Notes: generated by a model not told the origin, from the sequence alone. A DNA stretch of 64,000 nt from Actinocatenispora rupis (GCF_016861975.1 NZ_BOMB01000012.1:62001-126000); one strand, 5' to 3'. Counted from the stretch's first letter, positions 17,391-27,146 are shown. Translations and numbers: made by a program.

Positions 17391-18044
17391 GTGACGCGAC
17401 TGCTGCTGGTGGAGGACGACCCGGAACTCGGGCCGATGCTGTCCGACCTGCTCGGCGACGAGGGGTACGAGGTGGCCCTGGCGCCGGACGGCCAGCGCGG
17501 GCTGCACCTCGGCCTGACCGCCACGTACGACGGGATGATCATCGACCGGGGGCTGCCCGCGATCGACGGACTCGACCTGCTCGTACGGTTGCGGCGGCAG
17601 GGCGTGCAGTCCGCCGTGCTGTTCCTCACCGCGTACGGGACGGTCGCGGACCGGGTGGCCGGGCTGGACGCCGGCGCCGAGGACTACCTGGTGAAACCGT
17701 TCGAGCTGGCCGAACTGCTGGCCCGGGTGCGCGCCCTGGTCCGCCGGCACCACGACACCGCCGAACGCCTTCCGCTCGGCGCCGGGCTGCTCGACACCGG
17801 GCGCCGGGTCGCGGTACTCGGCGACCGGGAGGTGGCGCTGTCCGGGCGGGAGTTCGAGCTGCTGCACGTGCTCGCCGCCCGGCCGCGCATGGTGTTCGGC
17901 CGGGAGGAACTGCGCCGCCGCGTCTTCGAGGACGCGCCCGCCGAGTCCATCGTCGACACGTACGTCTACTACCTGCGCCGCAAGCTCGGCCGCGACGCGG
18001 TCCGCACCGTACGCGGGATCGGGTACCAGGCGGGCGCGCTGTGA
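17391..18044 (+). CDS. OmpR-family response regulator
   Basis: A 217-residue two-component regulator. The receiver domain has the acidic pair LLVEDDPE (about 4-11), phosphoacceptor Asp in MIIDRGLPAIDG (about 52) and Lys in DYLVKPFE (about 101). The winged-helix DNA-binding domain follows, with the SGREFELLHVL and TYVYYLRRKLG signatures. GTG 17391 has no ribosome-binding site but has TACGGT 7 bases upstream, so the message may be leaderless. The stop overlaps the kinase start (GTGA). Confidence 0.93.
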   Translation: MTRLLLVEDDPELGPMLSDLLGDEGYEVALAPDGQRGLHLGLTATYDGMIIDRGLPAIDGLDLLVRLRRQGVQSAVLFLTAYGTVADRVAGLDAGAEDYLVKPFELAELLARVRALVRRHHDTAERLPLGAGLLDTGRRVAVLGDREVALSGREFELLHVLAARPRMVFGREELRRRVFEDAPAESIVDTYVYYLRRKLGRDAVRTVRGIGYQAGAL

Positions 18045-19312
18045 GGCGGCGGCCGGTCGCGGACGGCCCCGAGGAACGGCTGATCCGCCGCGGCCGCTGG
18101 GTACTCACCGGCCAGATCGCGGCGATCATCACCGTCGTCGTCCTGCTCGTCGGCGCGATCGCCTGGGGCCTGATGGTCCGCGGCCAGTACGTGGACGGCC
18201 GGCGCGAACTCGCCGGATCGCTGTCCACCGCGTCGGTCACGCACCCCTGGCCGTGCGTGTGGATGTTCGAACGCCGCGGCACCACGACCCTGCGTACGCC
18301 GGCGGCACCGGACGCGCTGCCCGTCACCACCGACCTGACCGCCGTCTCCCGCCAGCACCCCGTACTCGTGGCCCGGCACCGGGTCGGCGGCATCGACTAC
18401 CTGGTGCGTACCGAGTGGCATCCGGGGCGGGTCGCGCAGGCCACGCTCGACCTGCGGTACCAGGCGACCGAACGGGACCGGCTCTACCTGGCGCTCGCGC
18501 TGGCCGAGGTGGCCGGGCTGCTCGGCGCGCTCGCCGGCGGCCGGCTGCTGTCGGGGCGGGCGATCCGGCCGCTCGCCGAGGCGCTGCGCCGGCAGCGGTC
18601 GTTCGTCGCCGACGCCAGCCACGAGCTGCGCACCCCGCTCACCCAGATCCACACCCGCGCCCAGCTCCTCGAACGGCGCCTGCACTCCGGCGCCGACCCG
18701 GCCGTACTCGCCGAGGACACGGCCCGCGTCGTCGCCGGCACCCGCCAGTTCGGCGAGGTACTCGACGATCTGCTGCTGGCCGCGCAGCTCGGCCCGGACG
18801 GTGCCCATCCGGTACCGGTGGACCTGGCCGGGCTGGTGCGCGAGGTGGCCGCGGCCGAGTCGGCGCGCACCGACCGGCGCGGCCTGACGTTGACCGTCGA
18901 CGTACCGGAGAGCTGCCCGGTCACGGGTGTCGCCGCGTCGCTGCGCCGGGTCGTGAACGCCCTGGTGGACAACGCGATCGGGCACACCCCGGCGGGCGGC
19001 ACCGTCACCCTCACCCTCGCGTACGACTCCGGCGAGGTCGTGCTGCGCGTCGCGGACGACGGCGTCGGGCTGGACCCCGGCGAGGCGGAACGGATCTTCG
19101 CCCGGTTCGCCCGCGGCGAGCACGGGGCCGGGCGCCGCTTCGGGCTGGGGCTCGCGCTGGTCCGGGAGGTGGTCACCAGCCACGGCGGCACGATCGCCGC
19201 GGCGGGCACGCCGGGCCGCGGCGCGACCTTCACCGTACGGCTGCCGGCGGCGCCCGTCGTGGCCGGCGCGGGCCGGAGGTCCCCCGCGCTGGCCCAGCAC
19301 CGCGACGGTTAG
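18041..19312 (+). CDS. Sensor histidine kinase
   Basis: A 423-residue membrane kinase paired with the OmpR-type regulator upstream. The first membrane helix is at about 22-45 and the second at about 148-170, with a periplasm-facing sensor of about 100 residues between them (it contains one Cys, WPCVWM). The H box is FVADASHELRTPL (His about 193), the N box NALVDNAIGH (about 306), G1 VADDGVGLD and G2 RFGLGLALV. No HAMP domain is obvious beyond a short linker. The signal is unknown; DoxX next door hints at redox or membrane stress. The 3' end overlaps the convergent epimerase gene by 4 bases. Confidence 0.93.
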   Translation: MRRRPVADGPEERLIRRGRWVLTGQIAAIITVVVLLVGAIAWGLMVRGQYVDGRRELAGSLSTASVTHPWPCVWMFERRGTTTLRTPAAPDALPVTTDLTAVSRQHPVLVARHRVGGIDYLVRTEWHPGRVAQATLDLRYQATERDRLYLALALAEVAGLLGALAGGRLLSGRAIRPLAEALRRQRSFVADASHELRTPLTQIHTRAQLLERRLHSGADPAVLAEDTARVVAGTRQFGEVLDDLLLAAQLGPDGAHPVPVDLAGLVREVAAAESARTDRRGLTLTVDVPESCPVTGVAASLRRVVNALVDNAIGHTPAGGTVTLTLAYDSGEVVLRVADDGVGLDPGEAERIFARFARGEHGAGRRFGLGLALVREVVTSHGGTIAAAGTPGRGATFTVRLPAAPVVAGAGRRSPALAQHRDG

Positions 19313-20187
19313 CGCAGGTCGCGCTTGACCTGCTCGATGTAGTCGGGCAGGTCGATGGTCGGCCGCCAGCCGAGGGCGCGCGCCTTGTCGGTGTCGGCCT
19401 GCCCCCGGGTACGCTCCCCGCGCCGCGCCGGCACCAGCACGTACGGCGCGCCGAACATCTCGGCGACCTCGACGAGGCTGCGCTCCTTGCCGTACCCGAG
19501 GAGGTAGCCGTCGCCGGAACCGGAACGGTGGCAGGTGAGGATGCCGGCGACGATGTCGTCGATGTGCGTGAAGTCGCGGGTCTGGGTGCCCGGCTCCACG
19601 ACGGTCAGCGGCTCACCCTTGGCGTACTGCGTCTCGAAGATGCCGATGACCGTGGCGTACGGCCCGTCGGTGATCTGCCCCGGCCCGTACACGTTGTAGA
19701 AGTACGTGATGACGTGGTCCAGGCCGTACCACGTCGAGAAGTTGCGGATGTACTCGACGTTCTTCGCCTTGGTCCACGCGTACGGGTTCAGGTGCTCGTC
19801 CTGGCCGCCGTTGCCGAACTTGGAGCTGGAGCCCGCGTACACGAGCTTCGCCCCGTGCTCGTGGGCGAGGCTCACGACCTCCTTCGTCCCGTGCAGGTTG
19901 TACTCCCACACCCGGTCCGGCTCGTCGAACGACTGCGGGATCCGCGAGTACTCACCGAGGTGGAAGACGGCGTCGAGGTCGCCGAAACCGTGGTTGGCCC
20001 ACAGCTTGCGGATGTTGACCGTGCTGTCGTGCAGGTAGGTCACCCGCTCGTCGGCGACGTGGTTCGCCTCGGTGCCGGTGAAGTAGTTGTCCACCGAGAT
20101 GATCCGGATGTCCCCGTACTCCCCGAGGAGACCCCGGACGAGCCGGCTTCCGACGAATCCGGCGCCGCCGGTCACCAACACCTGCAT
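19309..20187 (-). CDS. NAD-dependent epimerase/dehydratase (sugar-nucleotide type)
   Basis: A 292-residue extended SDR. The NAD-binding motif is VTGGAGFVGSRL (about 5-16), catalytic Ser in YAGSSSKFG (about 115) and Tyr-Lys in PYAWTKAK (about 133). DNYFTGTEANH after the second strand is typical of UDP-sugar epimerases and decarboxylases. Likely substrate is a UDP- or other NDP-sugar, for cell-envelope glycan synthesis. The C-terminus GWRPTIDLPDYIEQVKRDL is a usual end for the family. It is monocistronic. Confidence 0.87.
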   Translation of the reverse strand: MQVLVTGGAGFVGSRLVRGLLGEYGDIRIISVDNYFTGTEANHVADERVTYLHDSTVNIRKLWANHGFGDLDAVFHLGEYSRIPQSFDEPDRVWEYNLHGTKEVVSLAHEHGAKLVYAGSSSKFGNGGQDEHLNPYAWTKAKNVEYIRNFSTWYGLDHVITYFYNVYGPGQITDGPYATVIGIFETQYAKGEPLTVVEPGTQTRDFTHIDDIVAGILTCHRSGSGDGYLLGYGKERSLVEVAEMFGAPYVLVPARRGERTRGQADTDKARALGWRPTIDLPDYIEQVKRDLR

Positions 20188-20273
20188 CGTCACTGCTCTC
20201 CCTGCTGCCCTGGTCGCCGAAGACGCTAGCACGCCGCGGACATCACTCTTCGACGTCGTACCCCTACCGGACG

Positions 20274-20311
20274 GGTGGTGTGGTCCGGCGTCGACCCGGT
20301 ACCACACCACC
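20274..20311 (-). terminator. Terminator of fucose operon
   Basis: Perfect 11-bp stem GGTGGTGTGGT / ACCACACCACC with a 16-nt loop, 26 bases past the stop of the last operon gene and before the epimerase promoter. Confidence 0.65.
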
Positions 20312-20336
20312 GTACGGACCGCGGGTCAGCGGCGGG

Positions 20337-21086
20337 TCAGGCGCGGGGCAGCCGGAGCCCAAACATGCCGCCGTCGACGGGCAGCGCGGTCGCCGTGGTC
20401 GAACCCGACGCCGGGGACGCCAGGTACAGCACCGCCCGCGCCACCTCGTCCGCGGCGACGAGCCGGCCGATCGGCTGCCGCGCCTCCAACCGTGCGCGCT
20501 CCCCCGCCGGATCCTCGGTACGCGCCAGCAACCGGCCCACCCACGGGGTGTCCACCGTGCCCGGCTCGATGCAGTTGACCCGGATGCCCTCACCGACGAA
20601 GTCCGCGGCCATCGCCAGCGTCATCGCGTGCACCGCGCCCTTGGTCGCGGAGTACAGGACGCGCTGCGGGAGGCCGGCGGTCGCGGCGATCGACGACGTG
20701 TTGACGACCGCCGCGTGCGAGCTGCGCCGCAGGTACGGCAGGGCGGCCTTGGTGGTGCGCGCGATGCCGACCACGTTCACGTCGAGGTTGCGGTGCCACT
20801 CGGCGTCGTCGTTGTCCGCGACCGTGCCCACCGAGCTGATGCCGGCGTTGTTGACCACGATGTCGATCCCGCCGAACCGCTCCGCCACCGCGGCCATCGC
20901 CCGGTCCAGCGACGCCTGGTCGGTCACGTCGGCGGGCACCGGGAGTACCGCGTCGGTGCCGTCGCCCGGGTCGATGTCGAGCACGCCGACCCGCGCACCC
21001 GCCCCCACGAACGCCTCCGCGCACGCCCGGCCGATGCCCGAGCCGCCGCCGGTCACGACCGCGACCAGACCGTCCAGTTCCGCCAT
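20337..21086 (-). CDS. SDR, probable 2-keto-3-deoxy-L-fuconate dehydrogenase
   Basis: A 249-residue classical SDR with VVTGGGSGIGRAC (about 10-22), NNAG (about 80), Ser in VNTSSIA and YSATK (about 143), ending ALPVDGGMFGL. In the known oxidative L-fucose route an SDR converts 2-keto-3-deoxy-L-fuconate to the 2,4-diketo acid, which an FAH-family hydrolase splits. Its place as last gene of the operon, 5 bases after the AOR-family gene, supports that role, but the substrate is inferred from context. ATG 21086 has GAGGAG upstream, inside the end of the AOR gene. Confidence 0.87.
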   Translation of the reverse strand: MAELDGLVAVVTGGGSGIGRACAEAFVGAGARVGVLDIDPGDGTDAVLPVPADVTDQASLDRAMAAVAERFGGIDIVVNNAGISSVGTVADNDDAEWHRNLDVNVVGIARTTKAALPYLRRSSHAAVVNTSSIAATAGLPQRVLYSATKGAVHAMTLAMAADFVGEGIRVNCIEPGTVDTPWVGRLLARTEDPAGERARLEARQPIGRLVAADEVARAVLYLASPASGSTTATALPVDGGMFGLRLPRA

Positions 21087-21091
21087 GTCTG

Positions 21092-23098
21092 CTACTCCTC
21101 GTTCGTCGTGGTGAGTCCGAGCCGCCCGGCGAGTACGCCGAGCGCCGCGGTGAACGCGTCCCGGTCCAGCACCGCACCGGCGTACCGGCCGGTCGCGACC
21201 GGCTCGGTGTGCATCCGGTCCGGCAACGCCGCCGCGGTACCGATGCCGAGCGACACGTTGATCCCGTGCTGGGCGCGCAGTCGCGCCGCACCCAGCGCCA
21301 GCAGTTCGTCGGTGCCGACCGTACGGCCGGTCACGGCGCGGACCAGTTCGCCGATCCGCGCGACCGTCAACGGCCGGGTCGGCGTGCTCGCGTACGGGCA
21401 GACCACCAGCGCGTCCAGCGCCGACCACAGGCACATCAACGTCGCGGTCCGCTCGGCCCGCGCGGTGTCCAGCCGCCGCGCCGGCTCCGGTACGGACAGC
21501 CCCAGCCGCCGCAACTCCGGGTAGCTGTGCGGGGCGCCCTCGTCCGGGTCGAAGTCCAGGTCGTGCTCGACCGCGTCGTAGCGCGGGCCGGTCGGCGCCA
21601 TCGCGTACGCCAGCGCCAGCCCCGGCTGGATCCGCGGCTCGAACGGCGGCAACTCCACCCCGCGTACGGTCATCGCCAGGTGCGGCGCGCCCAACCGTAC
21701 GGCCAGGCGGGCGGCGCCGTCGCGCAGCGCCTCGGCCAGCTCGCCCGTACCGGTGGCGATCTCCGCCAGGTACGGCACCGGATCCGCGCCGAACCCCCGA
21801 ACGCGCCACTCCGGCGGGGTCAGGCCGGCCTCGGCCGCCTCGTACAGGCAGGCGAGGGTGCCGCCGGCGGACACCGGGTCGAGGCCGAGATCCTGACAGC
21901 GCGCGTTCGCGGCGAGAACCGTGTCGGCGTCGTCGATCCCGAGGTTCGGGCCGAGCGCCGCCACCGCCTCCTGATGCAACCCCGCCGCTCCCGCGCCGGA
22001 ATGCGTTGCGGCGCCGTCGGTCCCAGCCGCCGCAATGTCCACAGTAGACGACACGTCGGCGGTGGCGACAGGCGTTGCGGTGCCACGCATCCCGGGCTGG
22101 CCGGTGTCCGGGGCGGAATCCGTTGCGGGGGCGTGCATCCCGGACCCGGTGGAACGTGCGGCCGGTTCGCGGTCGACCTCCGCGGCGGTGGCGTGAATGC
22201 CGGGCTGGTCGACATCCGCGGCGGGATGCGGTGCGGCGACTCGGATTCCGGGGTCGGCGGGGGTGAAGATCTTGATGCAGTCGGTGGGGCAGCCGGGGCA
22301 GGCGCCGACGTCGGTCAGCCGGCGGGAGAAGCGGTTCGGGGCGAGCCCGGGGCCGGGCAGCGAGCGGGTGTCGCCGTAGTTGCGGACCGCGCCGTACCCG
22401 GGATCGGTGACCGCGCCGGCCCACACGCCGAACCCGGGCGGGTCGTGCTGCCAGGCGGTCAGCGGGTTGTCGACCTGCGCCACGGCGTACCCGGTGGCGA
22501 GGGCGGCGAGCGCGGCCGGGTCGGCGACGGGCGGGGCGGCGGCGCCGACGCACACGATCGCCTTGACGTTGCGGGCGCCGAGGATCGCGCCGAAACCCAG
22601 GCGCGGCAAGGGAAAGTGGCGCGCGGTGACGACCGAGGCGTACCGGGCGCGACGCTCGCCGGCGGGCCCGATCACCGCGATCCCCGCAACGCCACCGTAC
22701 TCGGCGGCCAGCGCGTCGGTGGCCGCCCCGGTGCCGAGGCCCCACAGGTGCCGGGCGTCGTGCACGGTCGCCACGCCGTCCCGAACCAGCACGTACGACG
22801 GGTGCTCGGCGCGGCCGGTGAGGGTGAGCACGGGTGCGCCGGCCGCGACCAGCGCCGGGCCGAACGGGCCCTCGGCGCGCGTCTCCGCGACGCAGCCGGA
22901 CAGCGGGGACAGCCCGACCGCGGCGACCCGGGCCGTACCCGGTGCGCCGGAGCCGGTCAGCGGCCCCGCCGTGAACACCACCGGTACGGCCGGGTCGTCC
23001 GGGTCGCGGTGCCCGGCGTCGACGGCGCCGCGCAGTACGCGCAGCGCCGTCAGCGGACCGGGTTCCGCACCGCGACCGGTGTCGACCGTCAGCGCCAC
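21092..23098 (-). CDS. Divergent aldehyde:ferredoxin oxidoreductase (AOR) family protein
   Basis: A 668-residue member of the tungsten/molybdenum bis-pterin AOR family. [13 protein letters not shown] (near 40-52) and [17 protein letters not shown] match the N-terminal pterin domain, HDARHLWG and [14 protein letters not shown] follow, and [14 protein letters not shown] matches the family VMGSKNLKAI block. The [4Fe-4S] ligands are CPGCPTDC (Cys267, 270, 274) and probably Cys567 (LVVCPYAS). [18 protein letters not shown] matches the pterin-binding DxxGLD block. Oddities: the first about 35 residues are shorter than in AOR and lack the GGRGLAA-type motif; the RAAGRGG loop is absent; about 90 residues of low-complexity repeat (about 281-372) are inserted after the Cys cluster. 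GTG 23098 overlaps the fuconate dehydratase stop by 10 bases. Substrate unknown; a sugar-derived aldehyde is possible. Confidence 0.82.
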   Translation of the reverse strand: MALTVDTGRGAEPGPLTALRVLRGAVDAGHRDPDDPAVPVVFTAGPLTGSGAPGTARVAAVGLSPLSGCVAETRAEGPFGPALVAAGAPVLTLTGRAEHPSYVLVRDGVATVHDARHLWGLGTGAATDALAAEYGGVAGIAVIGPAGERRARYASVVTARHFPLPRLGFGAILGARNVKAIVCVGAAAPPVADPAALAALATGYAVAQVDNPLTAWQHDPPGFGVWAGAVTDPGYGAVRNYGDTRSLPGPGLAPNRFSRRLTDVGACPGCPTDCIKIFTPADPGIRVAAPHPAADVDQPGIHATAAEVDREPAARSTGSGMHAPATDSAPDTGQPGMRGTATPVATADVSSTVDIAAAGTDGAATHSGAGAAGLHQEAVAALGPNLGIDDADTVLAANARCQDLGLDPVSAGGTLACLYEAAEAGLTPPEWRVRGFGADPVPYLAEIATGTGELAEALRDGAARLAVRLGAPHLAMTVRGVELPPFEPRIQPGLALAYAMAPTGPRYDAVEHDLDFDPDEGAPHSYPELRRLGLSVPEPARRLDTARAERTATLMCLWSALDALVVCPYASTPTRPLTVARIGELVRAVTGRTVGTDELLALGAARLRAQHGINVSLGIGTAAALPDRMHTEPVATGRYAGAVLDRDAFTAALGVLAGRLGLTTTNEE
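22020..22270. repeat. Degenerate repeat inside AOR-family gene
   Basis: The coding sequence here carries imperfect repeats around the core CCGGGMTGG...; on the protein they read as variants of [27 protein letters not shown] and DPGIRVAAP. The stretch contains one GTCCACAGTAGAC element (22037-22049). It accounts for a poorly conserved, probably disordered insertion of about 80-90 residues. Confidence 0.6.
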
Positions 23099-24384
23099 GC
23101 CGGCCCGTCCGGGTAGCGGTACGTCGCGATCGATGCGGGCAGCAGCTCCGCCGAGTACCCGGGTGCGGTGGGCGCCACGTACGAGCCGCGCTCGATGCGG
23201 GCCGGGTCGACGAAGTGCTCGTGCAGGTGGTCGACGTACTCGATGACCCGGCCGGACAGCGACCCGGACACCGCGACGTAGTCGAACATCGACAGGTGGC
23301 ACACCAGCTCGCACAGGCCGACGCCGCCCGCGTGCGGGCACACCGGTACGCCGAACTTGGCCGCCAGCAACAGGATCGCCACGTTCTCGGTGACGCCGCC
23401 GACCCGGGCAGCGTCGATCTGCACGATGTCCACGGCCTGCGCCTGGAGCAGCTGCTTGAAGACCACCCGGTTCTGCACGTGCTCGCCGGTGGCGACCTTG
23501 ACCGGCGCGACGCCCCGCCGGATCGCCGCGTGCCCGAGGATGTCGTCCGGGCTGGTCGGCTCCTCGATCCAGTACGGCTTGTACGGTGCGAGCGCCGCCA
23601 TCCACTCGATCGCGTCCGGTACGTCCCAGCGCTGGTTGGCGTCGACGGCGATCGGCACGTCCGGCCCGACCGCCTCCCGCGCCACCTTGAACCGGCGTAC
23701 GTCGTCGGCCAGGTCCGCGCCGACCTTCAGCTTGATCTGCGTGAAGCCGTCGGCGACCGCCTGCTTCGCCAGCCGCACCACCTTCTCGTCGTCGTACCCG
23801 AGCCAGCCGGGCGACGTCGTGTACGCCGGGTACCCGCCGGCGAGCAGCCGCTCGATCCGCTCCGGGCGACCGGACACCTTGTCCCGCAACATGTCCAGCG
23901 CCTCGGCCGGGGTGAGCGCGTCGGTCAGGTACCGCCAGTCGACGAGGTCGACGATCTGCTCCGGGCTCATGTCCGACAGCAGCCGCCACACCGGCTTGCC
24001 GGCGAGCTTCCCGGCGAGATCCCAGGCGGCGTTGACGATCGCCGCGGCGGCGAGGTGCATGACGCCCTTCTCCGGGCCCAGCCACCGGAACTGCGAGTCG
24101 TGCGTCAACCGCCGGCCGAACTCGCCGAGGTCGGCGACCAGACCGTCCACATCGGACCCGACGACCAGCGGTGCGAGCGCGCGGATCGCCGCGCACACCA
24201 CGTCGTTGCCGCGCCCGATGGTGAACGTGAACCCGTGCCCGTCCGGTACGGCCGGGTCGTCGGTGCGCAGCACCACGTACGCGGCGGAGTAGTCGGGGTC
24301 GGGGTTCATCGCGTCCGAGCCGTCCAGCTCGCGCGAGGTGGGGAACCGGATGTCCTCGGTGTCCACCGCGATGATCGTCGCCAT
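23089..24384 (-). CDS. L-fuconate dehydratase
   Basis: A 431-residue enolase-superfamily enzyme that dehydrates L-fuconate to 2-keto-3-deoxy-L-fuconate. The N-terminal signature [20 protein letters not shown] (about 17-36) is specific for the fuconate dehydratase/ENOSF1 group. Catalytic lysines are in IKLKVGA (about 218 and 220), metal ligands in VDANQRWD (about 247), IEEPTSPDD (about 274) and TGEHV (about 300), and the general acid/base His in [11 protein letters not shown] (about 349). Length fits the family. It is fourth in the fucose operon, 10 bases after the FAH gene. Confidence 0.95.
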   Translation of the reverse strand: MATIIAVDTEDIRFPTSRELDGSDAMNPDPDYSAAYVVLRTDDPAVPDGHGFTFTIGRGNDVVCAAIRALAPLVVGSDVDGLVADLGEFGRRLTHDSQFRWLGPEKGVMHLAAAAIVNAAWDLAGKLAGKPVWRLLSDMSPEQIVDLVDWRYLTDALTPAEALDMLRDKVSGRPERIERLLAGGYPAYTTSPGWLGYDDEKVVRLAKQAVADGFTQIKLKVGADLADDVRRFKVAREAVGPDVPIAVDANQRWDVPDAIEWMAALAPYKPYWIEEPTSPDDILGHAAIRRGVAPVKVATGEHVQNRVVFKQLLQAQAVDIVQIDAARVGGVTENVAILLLAAKFGVPVCPHAGGVGLCELVCHLSMFDYVAVSGSLSGRVIEYVDHLHEHFVDPARIERGSYVAPTAPGYSAELLPASIATYRYPDGPAWR

Positions 24385-24394
24385 GAGGGGTTCC

Positions 24395-25246
24395 TTACGC
24401 GTTCTTGAGGGACTGGCGCTGGTCGCCGAGACCGTCGATGGACAGCTCCATCACGTCACCGGCCACCAGGTACGGGAAGCGGCCGGACAGCGCGACGCCC
24501 TGCGGCGTACCGGTGTTGATGACGTCGCCCGGCTCCAGCACCAGGTACTGGGAGAGGTGGTGCACCAGGTACGCCACGGAGAAGATCATGTCGGCGGTGC
24601 TGGAGTCCTGGCGCGGCTCGCCGTTGACGGTCGAGCGCAGGCCGAGCTGCTGCGGGTCGCCGACCTCGTCCGCGGTCACCAGCCACGGCCCCAGCGGGTT
24701 GAACGTGGCGCAGCTCTTGCCCTTCGACCACTGCCCGCCGGACTCGCCGATCTGGAACGTCCGCTCCGACACGTCGTTCGAGACCGCGTAGCCCGCCACG
24801 TACTCCAGGGCCGACTCCGGCGAGTCCACATAGGACGCCCGCTTGCCGATGACGACCGCCAGCTCCACCTCCCAGTCGGTCTGCACGCTGCGCCGCGGGA
24901 TCAGCACGTCGTCGTACGGACCGACCACGGTGTTGCTGCCCTTGTAGAACAGGATCGGCACGGTCGGCGGCTCGGCACCGGACTCGGCGGCGTGCGCCGC
25001 GTAGTTCTGCCCGATGCACAGCACGGCACCGGGCCGGGCGACGGGCGCACCGATCCGCTGCCCGGCAATGTCCACTTCGGACAGTTCGCCGGCGGCGTAC
25101 GCGGCGCGCACCCGCTCGACGCCGCCGCCGGCGAGGAACGCGCCGTCGATGTCGGCGGTGACCGGCGTCAGGTCGAGGTACGTGCCCTCGTCCGTGCGCA
25201 GTACCGGTCGCTCCGAGCCCTCCGGGCCCACCCGCATCAGCTTCAC
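24395..25246 (-). CDS. FAH-family 2,4-diketo-3-deoxy-L-fuconate hydrolase (probable)
   Basis: A 283-residue fumarylacetoacetase-family hydrolase. Metal ligands are visible in [11 protein letters not shown] (about 122-132, E-x-E) and SNDVSER (Asp about 153). [14 protein letters not shown] is the family signature before them, and [14 protein letters not shown] follows. In the oxidative fucose pathway this step yields pyruvate and L-lactate, which fits the lut genes divergent to the operon. GTG 25246 has GGTTGGAAG upstream and overlaps the stop of the lactonase gene (GTGA). Confidence 0.9.
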   Translation of the reverse strand: MKLMRVGPEGSERPVLRTDEGTYLDLTPVTADIDGAFLAGGGVERVRAAYAAGELSEVDIAGQRIGAPVARPGAVLCIGQNYAAHAAESGAEPPTVPILFYKGSNTVVGPYDDVLIPRRSVQTDWEVELAVVIGKRASYVDSPESALEYVAGYAVSNDVSERTFQIGESGGQWSKGKSCATFNPLGPWLVTADEVGDPQQLGLRSTVNGEPRQDSSTADMIFSVAYLVHHLSQYLVLEPGDVINTGTPQGVALSGRFPYLVAGDVMELSIDGLGDQRQSLKNA

Positions 25247-26127
25247 GTGCTTCCAACCTCCAGTCGGTACGTACGGATCGCGGTACCGCCGAACACGTCC
25301 GCGCGTTCGGCGTCGGTCAACGGGGGCAGGGCCTCGCGCAACGCGGCGAGTACCCGGCCGTAGCTGGCGACGGTGGTGCACACCGGCCAGTCCGACCCGA
25401 ACATCAGCCGGTCCGGCCCGAACAGCTCGACCGCGGTGGCCACGAACGGCCGCAGGTCGTCGACCGTCCACGTACTCCAGTCGGCCTCGGTGACGAGACC
25501 GGACAGCTTCGCCGTGACGTTCCGGCACGCCGCCAGCGGCGCCACCGCCGTACGCCACTCGGCGAGGCCACGGCTCCCGGCCGCGATCCGCGGCTTGCCC
25601 AGGTGGTCCAGCACGAACCGCACGTCCGGCGCGGCCGCGGCGGCCAGCGCGGCGGCCGGCACCTGGTCCACCCGTACCACCAGGTCGAAGGCGAGACCGG
25701 CGGCGCCGACCGTGGCCAGGCCCTTCGCGGCGACCGGCTCGGCAAGGAAGCCCGGCGCCGGCCGGCCCTGCACCTGGTCCCGGATGCCGACCAGCTTCCG
25801 CGCCCCCGGCAGCCGCCGGTACGCCGAGATCGTGTCGGCCAGCCGCGGATCGGTGAGGTCCGCCCAGGCGACCACGCCGGCGATCTGCGGCGTACTGTCC
25901 GCGATCGCCAGGTGCTCGGCCACCTCGTCGGCGTGGCACCGGCCGCCCTCGACCAGTACGGTCCGGTGCACCCCGTGCGCGGCCAGCTCGACCCGCAGCT
26001 CGTCCGCCGTGAACACCCGCCGGATCGGCGCCAGCTCCGGCGCCTCCAGCCACTCGTACCCCCGGGCGGGATCCCACAGGTGGTGATGCGCGTCGACCAC
26101 CAGATGATCGGATGTCTTACGCGGCAT
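25243..26127 (-). CDS. Amidohydrolase-family L-fuconolactonase (probable)
   Basis: A 294-residue TIM-barrel metal-dependent hydrolase of the amidohydrolase-2/COG3618 group that includes L-fucono-1,5-lactonase. The HxH-type motif is VDAHHHLWDP (about 11-20), VLDHLGKP (about 171-178) gives a barrel His, and MFGSDWPVC (about 246-254) the catalytic Asp. It would open the lactone made by the aldo/keto reductase. ATG overlaps the reductase stop by one base (TGATG), so the two are coupled. Confidence 0.9.
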   Translation of the reverse strand: MPRKTSDHLVVDAHHHLWDPARGYEWLEAPELAPIRRVFTADELRVELAAHGVHRTVLVEGGRCHADEVAEHLAIADSTPQIAGVVAWADLTDPRLADTISAYRRLPGARKLVGIRDQVQGRPAPGFLAEPVAAKGLATVGAAGLAFDLVVRVDQVPAAALAAAAAPDVRFVLDHLGKPRIAAGSRGLAEWRTAVAPLAACRNVTAKLSGLVTEADWSTWTVDDLRPFVATAVELFGPDRLMFGSDWPVCTTVASYGRVLAALREALPPLTDAERADVFGGTAIRTYRLEVGST

Positions 26128-27116
26128 CACGGGGTCGGCACCTCTTCCGCGAGCAGTTTCTCCGACTTCAGCTCGGACCATAGCTGCTCAGGGATCGGAT
26201 GGGTGAACATGGCCACGTTCTCCTCGATCTCGGCCACACTCCGCGCACCGATCACCACCGACGCCACCGCCGGATGCCCCAACGGGAACTGGATCGCCGC
26301 CGCCTTCAGCGGTACGCCGTGGCGCTGACACACCGCGCGCACCGCCAGCGCCCGGTCCACCAGCTCCGCCGGCGCCGGCGCGTAGTCGAACATCGCGCCC
26401 GGCCGCGGATCCGCCAGCAAGCCCGAGTTGTACACACCGCCCGCGACCACCGAGATCCGCCGCTCCGCCGCCACCGGCAACAGATCCGCCAGCCCCGACG
26501 TGTCCAGCAGCGTGTACCGCCCCGCCAGCAGGAAACAGTCGAAGTCCGCCTCCCGCGCGAACCGCGTCAACATCGCCGACTGGTTCATCCCCGCGCTCAC
26601 CGCGCCGATCACGCCCTGCGACCGCAACTCCGCCAACGCCCGGTACGACCCGGCCAGCGCCTCCGCGAAGTGCTCGTCCGGGTCGTGGATGTGCGCCACG
26701 TCGATCCGGTCCACCCCGAGCCGGCTCAGGCTGTCGTCGATGCTGCGCAGCGTCGCGTCGTACGAGTAGTCGAAGACCGGCTCCAGCCCGGACTCCTCCA
26801 CGTACACGTCCTGGCCCGCCGACTCGCCCGCACTGCCCGCCGGTACGAGCATGCGGCCCACCTTCGTCGCCAGGACGTAGTCGGCACGGGGGCGGCCCGC
26901 GAGGCCGGCGCCCAGGCGGCGTTCCGCCAGACCGTAGCCGTACAGGGGGGCCGTGTCGTACAGGCGGAGGCCCAGGTCCCAGGCGCGGCGGACCGTCGCC
27001 TCCGCCGCCTCGTCACCCACCCGGTCGAACAGGCCGCCCAGCGGTGCGGTGCCGAGGCCGAGCCGCGTCACCGACAGCTCGGTACGACCGAGCCGGGCCG
27101 TACTCGTGGGGTCCAT
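26127..27116 (-). CDS. Aldo/keto reductase, probable L-fucose dehydrogenase
   Basis: A 329-residue AKR barrel protein, first gene of the fucose operon. TLRLYDTAPLYGYGLAER-like sequence (ending DTAPLYGYGLAERRLG, about 55-70) holds catalytic Asp and Tyr, LATKVGR (about 86) the Lys, and DVAHIHDPD (about 141-149) the active-site His region. In pseudomonad and Burkholderia pathways an AKR of this type oxidises L-fucose to the lactone with NAD(P). ATG 27116 has GAGGAG upstream; an in-frame GTG at 27122 is less likely. A 14-bp palindrome lies 30 bases upstream. Confidence 0.88.
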   Translation of the reverse strand: MDPTSTARLGRTELSVTRLGLGTAPLGGLFDRVGDEAAEATVRRAWDLGLRLYDTAPLYGYGLAERRLGAGLAGRPRADYVLATKVGRMLVPAGSAGESAGQDVYVEESGLEPVFDYSYDATLRSIDDSLSRLGVDRIDVAHIHDPDEHFAEALAGSYRALAELRSQGVIGAVSAGMNQSAMLTRFAREADFDCFLLAGRYTLLDTSGLADLLPVAAERRISVVAGGVYNSGLLADPRPGAMFDYAPAPAELVDRALAVRAVCQRHGVPLKAAAIQFPLGHPAVASVVIGARSVAEIEENVAMFTHPIPEQLWSELKSEKLLAEEVPTP

Positions 27117-27146
27117 GGCCACTCCTCGCTCCTCGGGTGCGGCCCA

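Noticed and set aside
20188-20336. Small gene between the epimerase and the fucose-operon SDR
   Set aside because: The interval is occupied by a terminator hairpin and promoter; no frame with start signal and family similarity was found.
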